Assembly: GCA_037379885.1 (NCBI GenBank)
Contig: JARRJC010000017.1
Coordinates: 19,621 to 83,620 of the forward strand
Origin: Limibacillus sp.
GTDB lineage: Bacteria > Pseudomonadota > Alphaproteobacteria > Kiloniellales > CECT-8803
Reading direction: 5' to 3'
DNA length: 64,000 bases
Position numbers and translations under genes: made by a program. The notes below the pieces were generated by a model. The model was given only the letters and a program-made list of their open reading frames with translations, did not search any database and had not been told where the DNA came from. This document shows, piece after piece, positions 41,616 to 50,821 of the stretch. Each line of letters opens with the position of its first letter. Position 1 is the stretch's first letter.

Positions 41616-42323
41616 ATGCTTGAAGTACGTCGCTTCGCCGAGTTGGGCGGCTTCGAGAACGATTGGCTGAAGGCCCATCATCACTTCAGCTTCGGCCACT
41701 ACTACGATCCCAATCGCCTGGGCCACGGCGCGCTCTTGGTCTGGAACGACGACACCATCCAGCCGGGCCGGGGCTTCGAGCTTCACGGCCACCGCGACAT
41801 GGAGATCATCACCTATGTGCGCAAAGGGGCCATCACCCACCGCGACCACCTCGGCAACGAAGGCCGCACCGAAGCGGGCGACGTCCAGGTGATGTCGGCG
41901 GGTAAGGGCATCCTGCATGCCGAGTTCAACGAAGAGGACGACACCACGCAGATCTTCCAGATCTGGGTGCGTCCGAACCAGACCGGCATCGAGCCGCGCT
42001 GGGAACAGCGCCGCTTTCCCAAGGCGGAGCGGGCCGCCCGCCTGGTGCCGCTGGCCTCCGGCCGCCGCGAGGACGAAGGCGCGCTGCCGATACAGCAGGA
42101 CGCCGCAGTCCTGGGCGCCGCCCTGACCGCCGGTCAGAGCGTGACCCACGAGGTCGGGCGGGGCCGCTCGGCCTATCTGGTCGCGGCGGTGGGCCGCCTG
42201 CAGGTGAACGGCCAGGAAGCCGCGGCCCGCGACGGCGTCGCGGTCACCGGCCCCGCAAAAGTCGAGATCGAAGCCCTGGAGGACAGCGAGCTGCTGCTCG
42301 TGGACGTCCCGGCCGTCCCTTGA
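41616..42323 (+). CDS. Pirin family protein
   Basis: 235 residues, a two-domain cupin. The N-terminal domain holds the metal ligands in ELHGHRDMEIITYVRKGAITHRDHLGN (two histidines close together, a later histidine, and a glutamate in SAGKGILHAEFN). The E. coli relative YhaK/YhhW shows quercetinase activity. The ATG at 41616 is preceded by GAAGGAG at the right distance; GTG 41607 is too close to that site. It lies between wrbA and the glutathionyl-hydroquinone reductase, which fits a role with quinones or flavonoids. Confidence 0.94.
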   Translation: MLEVRRFAELGGFENDWLKAHHHFSFGHYYDPNRLGHGALLVWNDDTIQPGRGFELHGHRDMEIITYVRKGAITHRDHLGNEGRTEAGDVQVMSAGKGILHAEFNEEDDTTQIFQIWVRPNQTGIEPRWEQRRFPKAERAARLVPLASGRREDEGALPIQQDAAVLGAALTAGQSVTHEVGRGRSAYLVAAVGRLQVNGQEAAARDGVAVTGPAKVEIEALEDSELLLVDVPAVP

Positions 42324-42377
42324 CCGGGGCGGCCCCAGGGCCTGAAGGACTAAAGAAGTAAGAGAAAGGAGCCGACC

Positions 42378-43337
42378 ATGGGTCTCTTGGTAGACGGTGT
42401 CTGGCACGACAAGTGGTACGACACGAAATCAACCGGCGGGCGCTTCAAGCGCCAGGAAAGCAGCTTTCGCGACTGGGTGACGGCGGACGGCGCGTCCGGC
42501 TTCAAGGCGGAGCCGGGGCGCTACCGCCTCTACGTCTCGCTTGCCTGCCCCTGGGCGCACCGCACCTTGATCTTCCGCAAGCTCAAGGGGCTGGAGGAGA
42601 TGATCCCGGTCTCCATCGTCCATTGGTACATGGGCTCCGAAGGCTGGGAGTTCCGGGAGGAGGACGGCGCGACGGCCGAGCCGCTCTATGGCTTCACCCG
42701 CCTCCATGAGCTCTACACCAAGGCCGATCCCGCCTACACCGGCCGGGTGACCGTGCCTGTCCTTTGGGACACCAAGAAGGAAACCATCGTCAGCAACGAA
42801 TCGGCGGAGATCATCCGCATGCTGAACAGCGCCTTCGACGAGGCCGGCGCCAAGCCGGGCGATTTCTACCCGGAAGCCCTGCGCGGGGAGATCGACGCGG
42901 TCAACGAGGAGGTCTACCACAAGGTCAACAACGGCGTTTACAAGGCCGGCTTCGCGACCGCGCAGAAGGCCTACGAGGAGGCGGTGAGCGAGCTCTTCGA
43001 GACCTTGGACGGCTTGGAAGAAAGGCTCTCCGGCCAGCGCTACTTGACCGGCGACCAAATCACCGAGGCCGACTGGCGGCTCTTCACCACGCTGGTGCGC
43101 TTCGATCCGGTCTACGTCGGCCACTTCAAGTGCAACCTGAAGCGGATCGTGGATTATCCCAACCTCTGGGCCTACACCCGCGACCTCTATCAGCAGCCGG
43201 GCGTGGCGGAGACCGTGAACCTCCACCACATCAAGCAGCACTACTACGTCAGTCACGAGACCATCAATCCGACCGGCGTGGTGCCCAAGGGGCCGGAGAT
43301 CGATTTCTCTCTGCCCGTTCACCGCAAGGCGGCGTGA
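42378..43337 (+). CDS. Glutathionyl-hydroquinone reductase (YqjG/Xi-class GST)
   Basis: A 319-residue Xi-class glutathione transferase that removes glutathione from glutathionyl-hydroquinones. The catalytic cysteine is C57 in SLACPWAHRT, typical of this class. Further marks are VPVLWDTKKETIVSNESAEIIRMLN and the C-terminal helical domain with DWRLFTTLVRFDPVYVGHFKCN. It is the third gene of the wrbA-pirin run, starting 54 bp after pirin with AAAGGAG before the ATG. Confidence 0.96.
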   Translation: MGLLVDGVWHDKWYDTKSTGGRFKRQESSFRDWVTADGASGFKAEPGRYRLYVSLACPWAHRTLIFRKLKGLEEMIPVSIVHWYMGSEGWEFREEDGATAEPLYGFTRLHELYTKADPAYTGRVTVPVLWDTKKETIVSNESAEIIRMLNSAFDEAGAKPGDFYPEALRGEIDAVNEEVYHKVNNGVYKAGFATAQKAYEEAVSELFETLDGLEERLSGQRYLTGDQITEADWRLFTTLVRFDPVYVGHFKCNLKRIVDYPNLWAYTRDLYQQPGVAETVNLHHIKQHYYVSHETINPTGVVPKGPEIDFSLPVHRKAA

Positions 43338-43374
43338 CGGCGGCCCCTCTCCACGGTCACGAAAGAGTTGCAAG

Positions 43375-43412
43375 CGAGGGGGTCGCCTCACCGCGGCCCC
43401 CTCGTTATGCTC
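43375..43412 (+). terminator. Probable intrinsic terminator after the GST gene
   Basis: CGAGGGGG (43375-43382) pairs perfectly with CCCCCTCG (43397-43404), and the sequence after it is TTATGCTCTTTT. The stem is strong but the T run is interrupted. It lies about 40 bp after the stop. Confidence 0.55.
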
Positions 43413-43452
43413 TTTTCCGCCGACACCACCAGCGAGCGGGAGAGAGCGAGGA

Positions 43453-46023
43453 ATGCGGCAAGGTCCAGGGATCCTGAGAGCTTTTCAAAGAAGCGTCGGG
43501 CTCATGCTGCTGCTGGCGGCTTTGTTGCTCCCGCTCGATGCCGGAGCACAGAGCCTCCAGGAACTCCAGCAGCGCGAACAACGCTGGTCGCTCTCGCTCG
43601 ATACGCTGCGCGAGCAGATCGACAAGGACGAACTCTCGCGCAATCAGCAGGAGGAAATCCGCACCCGGCTCGAGCAGATCATCAAGCAGGCGCAGGACAT
43701 AGACAGCCTCTTGAAGGAACGCCTGACGCCGGTACGCGCGCAGCTCGAAGCGCTGGGTCCGGCCCCTGGAGAAGGCGAACCCGAAGAGGATGCCGAAACC
43801 GCCCAGCAGCGTGAGAACCTCAACCGCCAACTCAGCGAGTACCAGGGGCTGCTCCAACGGTCCGACGCGCTGGTGGCCCGCGCGCAAGCGCAGCTCAGGG
43901 ACCTTTCCGTCAAAACCCAACGCCAACGCACGCAACGCCTGCTGGAGCAGGCGCCGCTTCCGCTCGCGCCCTCCACCCTGACCGCCGCCTTCGGCCAACT
44001 GGGCACCATATGGAAGAACCTGAACGCCCTGCTCACAAGTTGGTGGAGCGAGGAGCGGCCCGCCGAACGGGGGTGGACGCCTTACCTGATCGTCCTGGGC
44101 GTCATGGTGATCACCATCAGCCTCAGCCGGTTCGTCAGGCGTCAGACGGAGCGGCGCTTCGGCCAGCGCGATGACATCGCGGCCCCGAGTTACCCGAGGG
44201 CCGTCCTCGCCTTCGTGGTGACCGGCTTGGGGCGCGCCGTCTCGCCCTCTCTCATCGCCTTTGTGATCTGGTGGACCCTGGGAAGGGTCGAGTTGATCAC
44301 AAAGGAGATCGAAGCGATCACCCTCGGGCTACTATGGGCGGTCGTGATCTACGCTCTGATCGGACAGTTGAGCCGGGCCGCACTGGCGCCGGGGCGTCCG
44401 CAGTGGTCCATCGTGCCGCTGGACTCGGCGCAGACCACCGGGGCCGGCATCTCCATGCACGGACTGGCCATCATCATGGCCGTCATCGGCGGCCTGTCGC
44501 GGGCCGGGCAGGCCATCCGGGACCCGCTTCCCGAGTTCGTATCGCTCGCGACCTTCGTCGGCACGGCCACGCTGGTGACCTTCGTGGCCCCGCTGCTGGG
44601 CGCCTGGCTCTGGCGCCCGCCGAAGCGCGATGTTGAAGGCTCGGCGGAGGGCGGCAAGGCGGAGGGCGGCAAGGCAGAGGCTCAGGAGCGCAAGACCTTG
44701 GGGGTCGGCCTCGGGTTCTTGCGAATCGCGATCATCGGCCTTCTCGTCGCCGTGGTCCTGGCGGCGTTCCTTGGCTATTCCCATCTCGCGGTGGCGATGA
44801 TGGATGGGCTGCTGGCGACCGCCATCACCATCGGCTTCGGGCTGATCCTGCGCACGGTCGCGATCGAGATACTGCAGACCCTGTTCTCGCCCGACCGCCG
44901 CAGCTTCATCGCCCGCCAGCTGGACCTGAGCCAGGGCGGCAGCGAGTCGCTGGTTTTCTGGCTCACGCTGCTGATCGACACCTGTTTGATCCTCATGGCC
45001 ATCCCCTTGATCATGCTGGAATGGGGCGTGCCGGACTCGGTGCTCGCCTACTGGTTCCTTCAGATTTCGGACGGCATCAAGATCGGCGAGTTCACCTTCG
45101 CGCCGCTCTCCATCCTCTATGCCTTCGTGGTGTTCGTGGTCGGCCTGATCGCGGTGCGCTTCATCAAGCGGATGCTCAATCAGCGCATCCTCTCGCGCAC
45201 CCGCCTGGATGTCGGCGCCCGCCACTCGATCTCGGCGGCGACGGGATATGTCGGCTTCGCGGTCGCCGCCATGCTGGCCGTGGCGACGCTCGGTATCGAT
45301 CTCTCCAATCTGGCGATCATCGCGGGCGCGCTGTCGGTCGGCATCGGCTTCGGTCTTCAGAACGTGGTCAACAACTTCGTCTCCGGCCTGCTGCTCTTGA
45401 TCGAGCGCCCCATCAAGGTGGGCGACTGGATCGTGGTCAGCGGATACGAGGGAACGGTCAAACGCATCTCCGTGCGCTCCACCGAGATCGAGACCTTCGA
45501 CAGGTCCGAAGTGATCGTTCCCAACTCGGAGCTGGTTTCCTCGCCGGTCACCAACTGGACCCACAAGACCCGTATCTGCCGCGTGATCGTTCCCGTGGGC
45601 GTGGCCTATGGCAGCGATACCGAGCTGGTGCGGGATATTCTGATGAAGGTCGCAAAGGACCACGAGGACGTGCTGAGCTACCCCGCCCCCTTCGTGATCT
45701 TCAAGGCTTTCGGGGACTCCTCGCTGAACTTCGAGCTCCGGGTCTATGCCCGCGACACCGACTACTACCTGACGCTCATCAACGACCTGCACTTCGCCAT
45801 CGACAAGGCCTTCCGCGAACAGAAGGTCGAGATCCCCTTCCCGCAGCGGGACCTGCATCTGCGCGACAGCGATACCCTGGCCGAAGTCCTGCGCAATGGG
45901 CGCAGTCAGAAGGTCTCCCGGCGGCAGGAAGAGGGCGAGGGCGAGGGCGAGAACGGAGAGACGAAACCGGACTCGACCGCCAAGCCCAAAAGCATGCCGG
46001 AGCAGGAAAGCGATGGCGAGTGA
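43453..46023 (+). CDS. Large MscS-family mechanosensitive channel with DUF3772
   Basis: 856 residues. A signal peptide (LMLLLAALLLPLDAGAQ) leads to a periplasmic coiled-coil region of about 150 residues (DUF3772-type, SLQELQQREQRWSLSLDTLREQID). Around ten membrane helices follow, and then the MscS core: pore helix with NLAIIAGALSVGIGFGLQ, then NNFVSGLLLLIERPIKVGDWI, and the cytoplasmic vestibule (KAFGDSSLNFELRVY). The tail is acidic and repetitive (EEGEGEGENGE). It would release solutes on hypo-osmotic shock. The PNPOx-like gene overlaps its end by 11 bp. Confidence 0.94.
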   Translation: MRQGPGILRAFQRSVGLMLLLAALLLPLDAGAQSLQELQQREQRWSLSLDTLREQIDKDELSRNQQEEIRTRLEQIIKQAQDIDSLLKERLTPVRAQLEALGPAPGEGEPEEDAETAQQRENLNRQLSEYQGLLQRSDALVARAQAQLRDLSVKTQRQRTQRLLEQAPLPLAPSTLTAAFGQLGTIWKNLNALLTSWWSEERPAERGWTPYLIVLGVMVITISLSRFVRRQTERRFGQRDDIAAPSYPRAVLAFVVTGLGRAVSPSLIAFVIWWTLGRVELITKEIEAITLGLLWAVVIYALIGQLSRAALAPGRPQWSIVPLDSAQTTGAGISMHGLAIIMAVIGGLSRAGQAIRDPLPEFVSLATFVGTATLVTFVAPLLGAWLWRPPKRDVEGSAEGGKAEGGKAEAQERKTLGVGLGFLRIAIIGLLVAVVLAAFLGYSHLAVAMMDGLLATAITIGFGLILRTVAIEILQTLFSPDRRSFIARQLDLSQGGSESLVFWLTLLIDTCLILMAIPLIMLEWGVPDSVLAYWFLQISDGIKIGEFTFAPLSILYAFVVFVVGLIAVRFIKRMLNQRILSRTRLDVGARHSISAATGYVGFAVAAMLAVATLGIDLSNLAIIAGALSVGIGFGLQNVVNNFVSGLLLLIERPIKVGDWIVVSGYEGTVKRISVRSTEIETFDRSEVIVPNSELVSSPVTNWTHKTRICRVIVPVGVAYGSDTELVRDILMKVAKDHEDVLSYPAPFVIFKAFGDSSLNFELRVYARDTDYYLTLINDLHFAIDKAFREQKVEIPFPQRDLHLRDSDTLAEVLRNGRSQKVSRRQEEGEGEGENGETKPDSTAKPKSMPEQESDGE

Positions 46024-46636
46024 CGGTAGTCACGTCCCGCCGGAGGACTTGGAGAGCTTGCTGGCGGACTGCTGGTCCCGTCTGCAGTCGGCGGCGGCCG
46101 ACCGGCGCGACCCTTTTCACATCATGGGGCTCTCGACAATCGGCCTGGACGGACGGCCACGGGCCCGCAGCGTCGTGCTGCGCGCGGTCGAGCCGGAGGC
46201 GCGGCTGATCGTCTTCCACTGCGATCGGCGCAGCCCGAAGGTCGAGGAGTTGCAGCGCGATCCGCGTCTGGCCCTGCTCTTCTACGACAAGCCAGGCGGC
46301 CTTCAGCTCCGCATCGAGGCTGAAGCGGAAATCCACCTTGAAAGCCCACGGGCCGAAGAGGCCTGGCGGAAAAGCCATCGCTTCGCGAGGCGCTGTTACC
46401 TGCAAGAGGAAGGGCCCAGCAGTCCGGCCTCCGGGCCGACCTCGGGTCTGCCCCCGGCTTTCGAGACCCGGGAGCCCGAAGAAGCCGAGCTGGACCCGGC
46501 GCGGGAGAACTTCTGTCTGGTGGCCTGCCGGGTCGAGCGGCTGGACCGCTTCTCCCTTGCCCACGACGGGCACAGGCGGGCTGCCTGGCGCTGGCGCGAC
46601 GAGGGCGCCGTGGAGAGCACTTGGCTGGTGCCGTGA
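46013..46636 (+). CDS. Pyridoxamine 5'-phosphate oxidase-like FMN protein
   Basis: 207 residues with a split-barrel flavin fold of the Alr4036/Pyridox_oxase_2 group. Segments are MGLSTIGLDGRPRARSVVLRAV, LIVFHCDRRSPKVEELQRDPRLALLFYD, EEAWRKSHRFARRCYL and the C-terminal RLDRFSLAHDGHRRAAWRW. The specific substrate is not known; heme or flavin reductions and PNP oxidation are both possible in the superfamily. The ATG at 46013 with AGGAAAG overlaps the channel gene by 11 bp, so the two are cotranscribed. Confidence 0.9.
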   Translation: MASDGSHVPPEDLESLLADCWSRLQSAAADRRDPFHIMGLSTIGLDGRPRARSVVLRAVEPEARLIVFHCDRRSPKVEELQRDPRLALLFYDKPGGLQLRIEAEAEIHLESPRAEEAWRKSHRFARRCYLQEEGPSSPASGPTSGLPPAFETREPEEAELDPARENFCLVACRVERLDRFSLAHDGHRRAAWRWRDEGAVESTWLVP

Positions 46637-46660
46637 CCCTCTCCCGCCCTGCAAAGCCGC

Positions 46661-47038
46661 CTAGAAGATCGCGGACAACTGCGCGTCGTAGATCCCAAGC
46701 AGTTCACTCATGCGCGGGCCGTCGCAGCCTTCGGATTTGTGCTTGGAGGCGACCTCGCGCCGGGCGGCGTCGATGCGCGAGAGCTGGATCCCGGGCATCA
46801 CCTGGCCGCGCGTCTTCTCGTTGAGCAGCGCGGCAAGCTCCGCGCGGTCTTCCTCGGTGGGTTCGAGCGCGCGGCAGAGCAACGCTGCCTCATAGGCGGA
46901 ACGCAACTCGCTGTAGAGGGCTTCAGCCTGTTCGGCGCTCTGTGGCAACTCATCGCCTTCCACCGTCCCGCTCTGCCCGAAGGCTGGCGAGGCGAGCAAG
47001 AGAACCGCCGCTGCGATCAGAGAGGCTTTCAGAGTCAT
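46661..47038 (-). CDS. Small exported protein of unknown function
   Basis: 125 residues. A clear signal peptide (LKASLIAAAVLLLASPAFGQ) is followed by an all-helical mature part of about 105 residues with two cysteines (LLCRALEP and SEGCDGPR) that could form a disulfide. No family was recognised. It starts at the ATG 47038, after AAAGGGAAAG. It may be read together with the DUF924 gene, which ends 20 bp upstream on the same strand. Confidence 0.75.
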   Translation of the reverse strand: MTLKASLIAAAVLLLASPAFGQSGTVEGDELPQSAEQAEALYSELRSAYEAALLCRALEPTEEDRAELAALLNEKTRGQVMPGIQLSRIDAARREVASKHKSEGCDGPRMSELLGIYDAQLSAIF

Positions 47039-47058
47039 GGCTTGCTTTCCCTTTCAGT

Positions 47059-47556
47059 CTAAAACGAGGAGTTGGGCTCTTCGAGGAAGGCGCGCTCCTC
47101 CTCGGTCGAAGGGCGTCCCAGAACGGCGTTGCGGTGCGGGAAGCGCCCGAAACGCTGGATGATCTCCCGGTGCCGTTCGGCGTAGGTCAGCCACTCAGGG
47201 TTCTCCGTCATGGCGCCGAAGAGCCGGCAGCAGAGTTCCTGGTCGGCCAAGTCCTCGCTGTGCTCGAAGGGCAGATACAAGAACAACCGCTCTTCCGCGC
47301 TAAGGCTGGAGTCGAACTCGCTTTCGAGTGCTCGCCGCGCAACCTTCAAGGCCGCCGGGTCGGAGGCGAAGGCTTCCGGGCTTCCGCGATAGATGTTGCG
47401 CGGCACCTGATCCAGCAGGATGCAGAGCGCCAGCGCCCCCTTCGGACTGTCCGCCCAGGCGTCCAACTCGCCCGCGACGGCTTGCCTGTGGAGCGCCGCC
47501 AGACGCCGCCCCACGGCGGCGTCGAAGCTGTCGCTCCGCTCGAACCACTGCCGCAA
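47059..47556 (-). CDS. DUF924 family protein, N-terminus uncertain
   Basis: 165 residues counted from a TTG at 47556. The family core is evident: QWFERSDSFDAAVGRRLAALH, GALALCILLDQVPRNIYRGSPEAFASDP, LFLYLPFEHSEDLADQELC and FGRFPHRNAVLGRPSTEEE. DUF924 proteins are TPR-like helical proteins of unknown function, normally 180-200 residues with an N-terminal VLDFWF motif. Here the corresponding upstream codons read VVLDLVLRQWF, with no ATG or GTG before the divergent DUF4197 gene, so the start is either TTG or has been damaged. Confidence 0.82.
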   Translation of the reverse strand: MRQWFERSDSFDAAVGRRLAALHRQAVAGELDAWADSPKGALALCILLDQVPRNIYRGSPEAFASDPAALKVARRALESEFDSSLSAEERLFLYLPFEHSEDLADQELCCRLFGAMTENPEWLTYAERHREIIQRFGRFPHRNAVLGRPSTEEERAFLEEPNSSF

Positions 47557-47627
47557 GACAAGGTCGAGAACAACGCGCCGCCGCCCGAAACGGCGGCAGA
47601 AAAGCGTTATCCTTGGGGGGCAAGATC

Positions 47628-48389
47628 ATGGAACGAAGCGAGCGCTGCGCTCGGCGGCACCTTCTATTGGGCGGGTTGGCCCTGGCGAGTTCCACCCTGC
47701 TCGGCGGATGCAAGACCGGTGACCTGAACCAGGCCATGTCCCAGCTTTCCGGAACGCTGGGCGGGCTGGGTGGCGGGTCGGGCGGCGGGCTCAGCAATGA
47801 CGAGATCGCTGCCGGCCTGCGTCAGGCCTTGCAGGTCGGGACCGCGCGCACGGTCCAACGCGTCTCCCGGCACGACGGCTACCTGAGGGACGCGGCCATC
47901 CATATCTTTTTACCTGACGGTCTGCGCGATGTGCAGGAGGCGCTCAAGTTCGTCGGTCTCTCAGCGCTCGCCGACGATGTCGAAGTAAAGTTGAACAGGG
48001 CAGCCGAACAAGCCGCAGGGCGCGCCAAGCCGATCTTCCTCGACGCCATTCAAGCGATGACCCTCAACGATGTCATAGGGATCTGGCGCGGGCCGGAGGA
48101 CGCCGCCACGCGCTACTTCAAGGGCCGCATGACCCCGTCGCTCAAGCGCGCCTTCGGCCCCGTGATCGACGGCGCGCTCGCGTCTGTCGGTGCGCTATCC
48201 GCCTATGAACGCATGATGGGAGAATACCGGCGTTTGCCGCTGGTGCCGGATGTGCGCGCCGACCTGCGCGGACACGCCTTGGAGCAGGCAATCGCGGGCC
48301 TGTTTCACTATCTGGCGAAAGAAGAAGCGGAAATCCGGAAGAACCCGGCTGCGCGAAGCACGGAGCTGCTACGCAGGGTCTTCGCTTAG
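47628..48389 (+). CDS. DUF4197 lipoprotein
   Basis: 253 residues from the ATG at 47628, after GGGGGG. The signal has an ARRHLLLGG start (twin arginine) and a lipobox LLGGC. A Gly/Ser-rich linker leads to the DUF4197 domain with SNDEIAAGLRQALQVGTARTVQRVSRHDGYLRDAAIHIFLP, ALKFVGLSALADDVEVKLNRAAEQAA and IWRGPEDAATRYFKGRMTPSLKRAF. The function is unknown; homologues are periplasmic or outer-membrane associated. It is divergent from DUF924. Confidence 0.93.
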   Translation: MERSERCARRHLLLGGLALASSTLLGGCKTGDLNQAMSQLSGTLGGLGGGSGGGLSNDEIAAGLRQALQVGTARTVQRVSRHDGYLRDAAIHIFLPDGLRDVQEALKFVGLSALADDVEVKLNRAAEQAAGRAKPIFLDAIQAMTLNDVIGIWRGPEDAATRYFKGRMTPSLKRAFGPVIDGALASVGALSAYERMMGEYRRLPLVPDVRADLRGHALEQAIAGLFHYLAKEEAEIRKNPAARSTELLRRVFA

Positions 48390-48404
48390 CCCCAAAACCC
48401 TCAA

Positions 48405-48590
48405 TTAGGTAAGCGCCGAGTTCAGATTCTGCCACCGTACACCAACCGCCGCGGCCACTGCGACAACGATGGCGATAACCAGCGCAGTGATCAGACCGAT
48501 GAGGATGGAATATTCGATCAGTGACGCTCCCTCGTCACCGGACCAAAACGCGGCGGCCTTCTTTCTGAAGCCAATCGCAGAATACTTCAT
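48405..48590 (-). CDS. Flp/Fap-type pilin (type IVb)
   Basis: 61 residues from the ATG at 48590, with GGAG nine bases upstream; an in-frame GTG at 48608 is less likely. The pilin signature is GDEGASLIEYSILIGLITALVIAIVVAVAAAVG: a glycine five residues before Glu-Tyr, then a long hydrophobic helix. The prepilin peptidase would cut after this glycine region. There are no tad/cpa assembly genes nearby, so it is an orphan pilin, and it could be served by a machinery elsewhere. Confidence 0.9.
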   Translation of the reverse strand: MKYSAIGFRKKAAAFWSGDEGASLIEYSILIGLITALVIAIVVAVAAAVGVRWQNLNSALT

Positions 48591-48769
48591 AAGCTCTTCT
48601 CCAGACACGCCTTTGCCTCGTCATCGCCGTGATCCATTTTTGCCAGGATTTAACTTGACGACGATCGGCTTGTATAAATTTGTATCAGAACACTACTAAT
48701 AATTCACTAACATATGGAGAAAATTGACTTTTATTGACAGAACGGTAGCGGCGCGGGCGGCGTGATCCC

Positions 48770-48798
48770 TTGAACCTCATCGGGGTTTCGTTAGACTC
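48770..48798 (+). promoter_or_regulatory. Predicted promoter of the cupin gene with GANTC in the -10 region
   Basis: TTGAAC (48770-48775) and TAGACT (48792-48797) are 16 bp apart, about 67 bp before the ATG of the cupin-like gene. GACTC (48794-48798) overlaps the -10 box. The same TTAGACTCTCG string is found in the predicted gcv promoter at 4759-4769. Prediction by eye. Confidence 0.45.
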
Positions 48799-48864
48799 TC
48801 GCGGTCGAGTGTCGAACTCTTTATTGGAAGCCGCTCCGGCAAGGAACGGAGCTGGAGAGCGGGT

Positions 48865-50040
48865 ATGATGGAAATCACTTTCGATCGCTTGATTGAGCCC
48901 ATCGGGCGCGATCGCTTCTTCGAGGAATATCACGGCAAGACCTGGCTTCACGTGAAAGGCGCGCGGGAAATCTCCGATCAGGTGATGTCCTGGGACGAAC
49001 TGGGCCGGCTCATGTCGATGCGCGCCATCTGGTCGCCGGCGACCTTCCGCGTGATGCTGGACCGCAAGGCGCTCAAGACCGAAGACTACTGCAGTCCTCT
49101 GGTCGCCACCGGCGGCGCGTCGCAGATGCGTCCGGACCCGAAGAAACTGGGGCCTTTGATCCGGCGCGGCGTCTCCGTGGTGCTGAACGACGTAAGCACC
49201 CATACCGCGGGGGCAGCTGCGGTCGCCGACGCCTTGCAGGAAGCCACGGGCGGCAGCGCGCAATCGAACCTCTATTTCTCCATGAGCCAACGGCAGGCCT
49301 TCGGGCCGCACAATGACGCGCACGACGTCTTCGCTCTCCACTGCTGCGGGGAGAAGATCTGGCATATCTACGAGACCAAAGAGGATTCTCCCATCGCCCA
49401 TCCGCGCTTCCAGCGGTCGTTTGAAGAGAGCGCCAAGATGGCCGGCCCGAAGGTCGCCGAGGTGAAGATGGAGCCGGGCGACCTGCTCTACATCCCGCGC
49501 GGGCAGTTCCACGACGCCCTGGCTTCCCAAAACGGCGCGGTCCACATCGCCTTCGGCGTCACCATGCCGAAGATGATCGATCTCCTGACCCCGCTCTGGG
49601 AGGCCTCGGTAAGCTCGGCGAAGATGCGCGCGGACCTTCCGGTCAAGCCCGACATCGAGCAACTCTCGCGCATTCTCTCCGATATGGGGGATGAGTTGAA
49701 GCGGATCAGCCAGAGTCCACAGATGCTGCGCATGTGCGAGACGCTGCTCGCCGGGTTTGGCTACGAGAACGACTACCTGGACCTGGAGAGTCTTCTGGAA
49801 GGCGAGACCTCCTACAAGGTCAATGGCGATATCCGTTTCACCAAGGTGCAGGGCAAGCCGGTGCTGGCGCGCGGCAAGGAAGGGGTCGAGGTGCCCGGCG
49901 AGATGGTCGAGCAGGTCGCCTGGGTGATGGGGCGCGAGCAGATGCGCGACAGCGACCTCGCCCACGCCTTTCCCGCCATGGCGGACAGCGAGCGGCAGGA
50001 GTTCATCGGCAGCCTCTTGCGCATGAACGTGCTGCGCTGA
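48865..50040 (+). CDS. JmjC/cupin-4-like oxygenase
   Basis: 391 residues. The metal-binding part is GPHNDAHDVFALHCCGEKIWHIYE, resembling the HxD region of ribosomal oxygenases (YcfD/RoxA type, cupin 4), with the later histidine in GDLLYIPRGQFHDALA. The N-terminal stretch FFEEYHGKTWLHVKG also fits that group, in which proteins or other substrates are hydroxylated with Fe(II) and 2-oxoglutarate. The C-terminal winged-helix-like domain (residues about 260-391) is present. The substrate is unknown. It is convergent with the SDR gene. Confidence 0.85.
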   Translation: MMEITFDRLIEPIGRDRFFEEYHGKTWLHVKGAREISDQVMSWDELGRLMSMRAIWSPATFRVMLDRKALKTEDYCSPLVATGGASQMRPDPKKLGPLIRRGVSVVLNDVSTHTAGAAAVADALQEATGGSAQSNLYFSMSQRQAFGPHNDAHDVFALHCCGEKIWHIYETKEDSPIAHPRFQRSFEESAKMAGPKVAEVKMEPGDLLYIPRGQFHDALASQNGAVHIAFGVTMPKMIDLLTPLWEASVSSAKMRADLPVKPDIEQLSRILSDMGDELKRISQSPQMLRMCETLLAGFGYENDYLDLESLLEGETSYKVNGDIRFTKVQGKPVLARGKEGVEVPGEMVEQVAWVMGREQMRDSDLAHAFPAMADSERQEFIGSLLRMNVLR

Positions 50041-50065
50041 CGCGCGGGCGCTGAATCCTCCAGGA

Positions 50066-50821
50066 TCACCCGCGCCCGATGAAGGGCATGGTGGTCGCCA
50101 TGATGGTCATGAACTGCACGTTCGCATCGAGCGGCAGGTCCGCCATATGCCGGACCGCCTCGCCGACGTGGCGCGCATCCATCACCGGCTCAGGCTTCAC
50201 GGAGCCGTCCGCCTGAGGCACGCCTTCGGGCATTTTCTCGGTCATGGGCGTTGCGGCATTGCCGATATCGATCTGCCCGCAAGCGATGTTGAAGGGGCGG
50301 CCATCCAGCGAGGTGGACTTGGTGAGTCCGGTGATCGCGTGCTTGGTGGTGGTGTAGGGCGCTGAGCCCGGCCGGGGCGCCGTCGCCGAAATGGAGCCGT
50401 TGTTGATGATGCGCCCGCCCTGCGGGTCCTGACGGCGCATCAGGTTGAAGGCGGCCCGCGTGCAGTAGAAAACGCCGTTCAAGTTCACGTCCACCGCCTT
50501 GCGCCAATCCTCCGGCGTGATGTCGCCCACCGGCGCCCCCGGCGTGAAGATACCCGCATTGTTGAACAGCAGATCCAGCCGCCCGAAGCGCTTTTCGATC
50601 TCCGCGAAAAGCGCCTCCACCTGATCAGGGTCGCTCACATCACAGGTGAGCGCCAGGCCCCGGTCCCCGGCATCGGCGGCGGCGAGGGTCTCCTCAAGCT
50701 TTTCCTTGCGGCGTCCGACCACGATGACCCGGTAGCCGCCTTCCAGAAGCGAGGTCGCGACTGCGCGCCCGACGCCCGTGCCGCCGCCGGTGACCAATGC
50801 GATCTTGGAATCCTTACTCAT
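50066..50821 (-). CDS. Short-chain dehydrogenase/reductase
   Basis: A 251-residue classical SDR. The cofactor motif is [12 protein letters not shown] (with [12 protein letters not shown] after it, suggesting NADP), then NNAG, and the catalytic Ser in NNGSISAT with YTTTKHA as Tyr-x3-Lys. The substrate is unknown. The start is the ATG at 50821 (MSKDSKIAL); the longer frame to 50953 is unconserved. It is the last gene before the change to the repeat-bearing, less GC-rich segment. Confidence 0.94.
   Translation of the reverse strand: MSKDSKIALVTGGGTGVGRAVATSLLEGGYRVIVVGRRKEKLEETLAAADAGDRGLALTCDVSDPDQVEALFAEIEKRFGRLDLLFNNAGIFTPGAPVGDITPEDWRKAVDVNLNGVFYCTRAAFNLMRRQDPQGGRIINNGSISATAPRPGSAPYTTTKHAITGLTKSTSLDGRPFNIACGQIDIGNAATPMTEKMPEGVPQADGSVKPEPVMDARHVGEAVRHMADLPLDANVQFMTIMATTMPFIGRG

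Noticed and set aside
48655..48678. TTGACG followed by TATAAA as a promoter
   Set aside because: The spacer is only 12 bp, too short for sigma-70; the TTGAAC-TAGACT pair downstream fits better.
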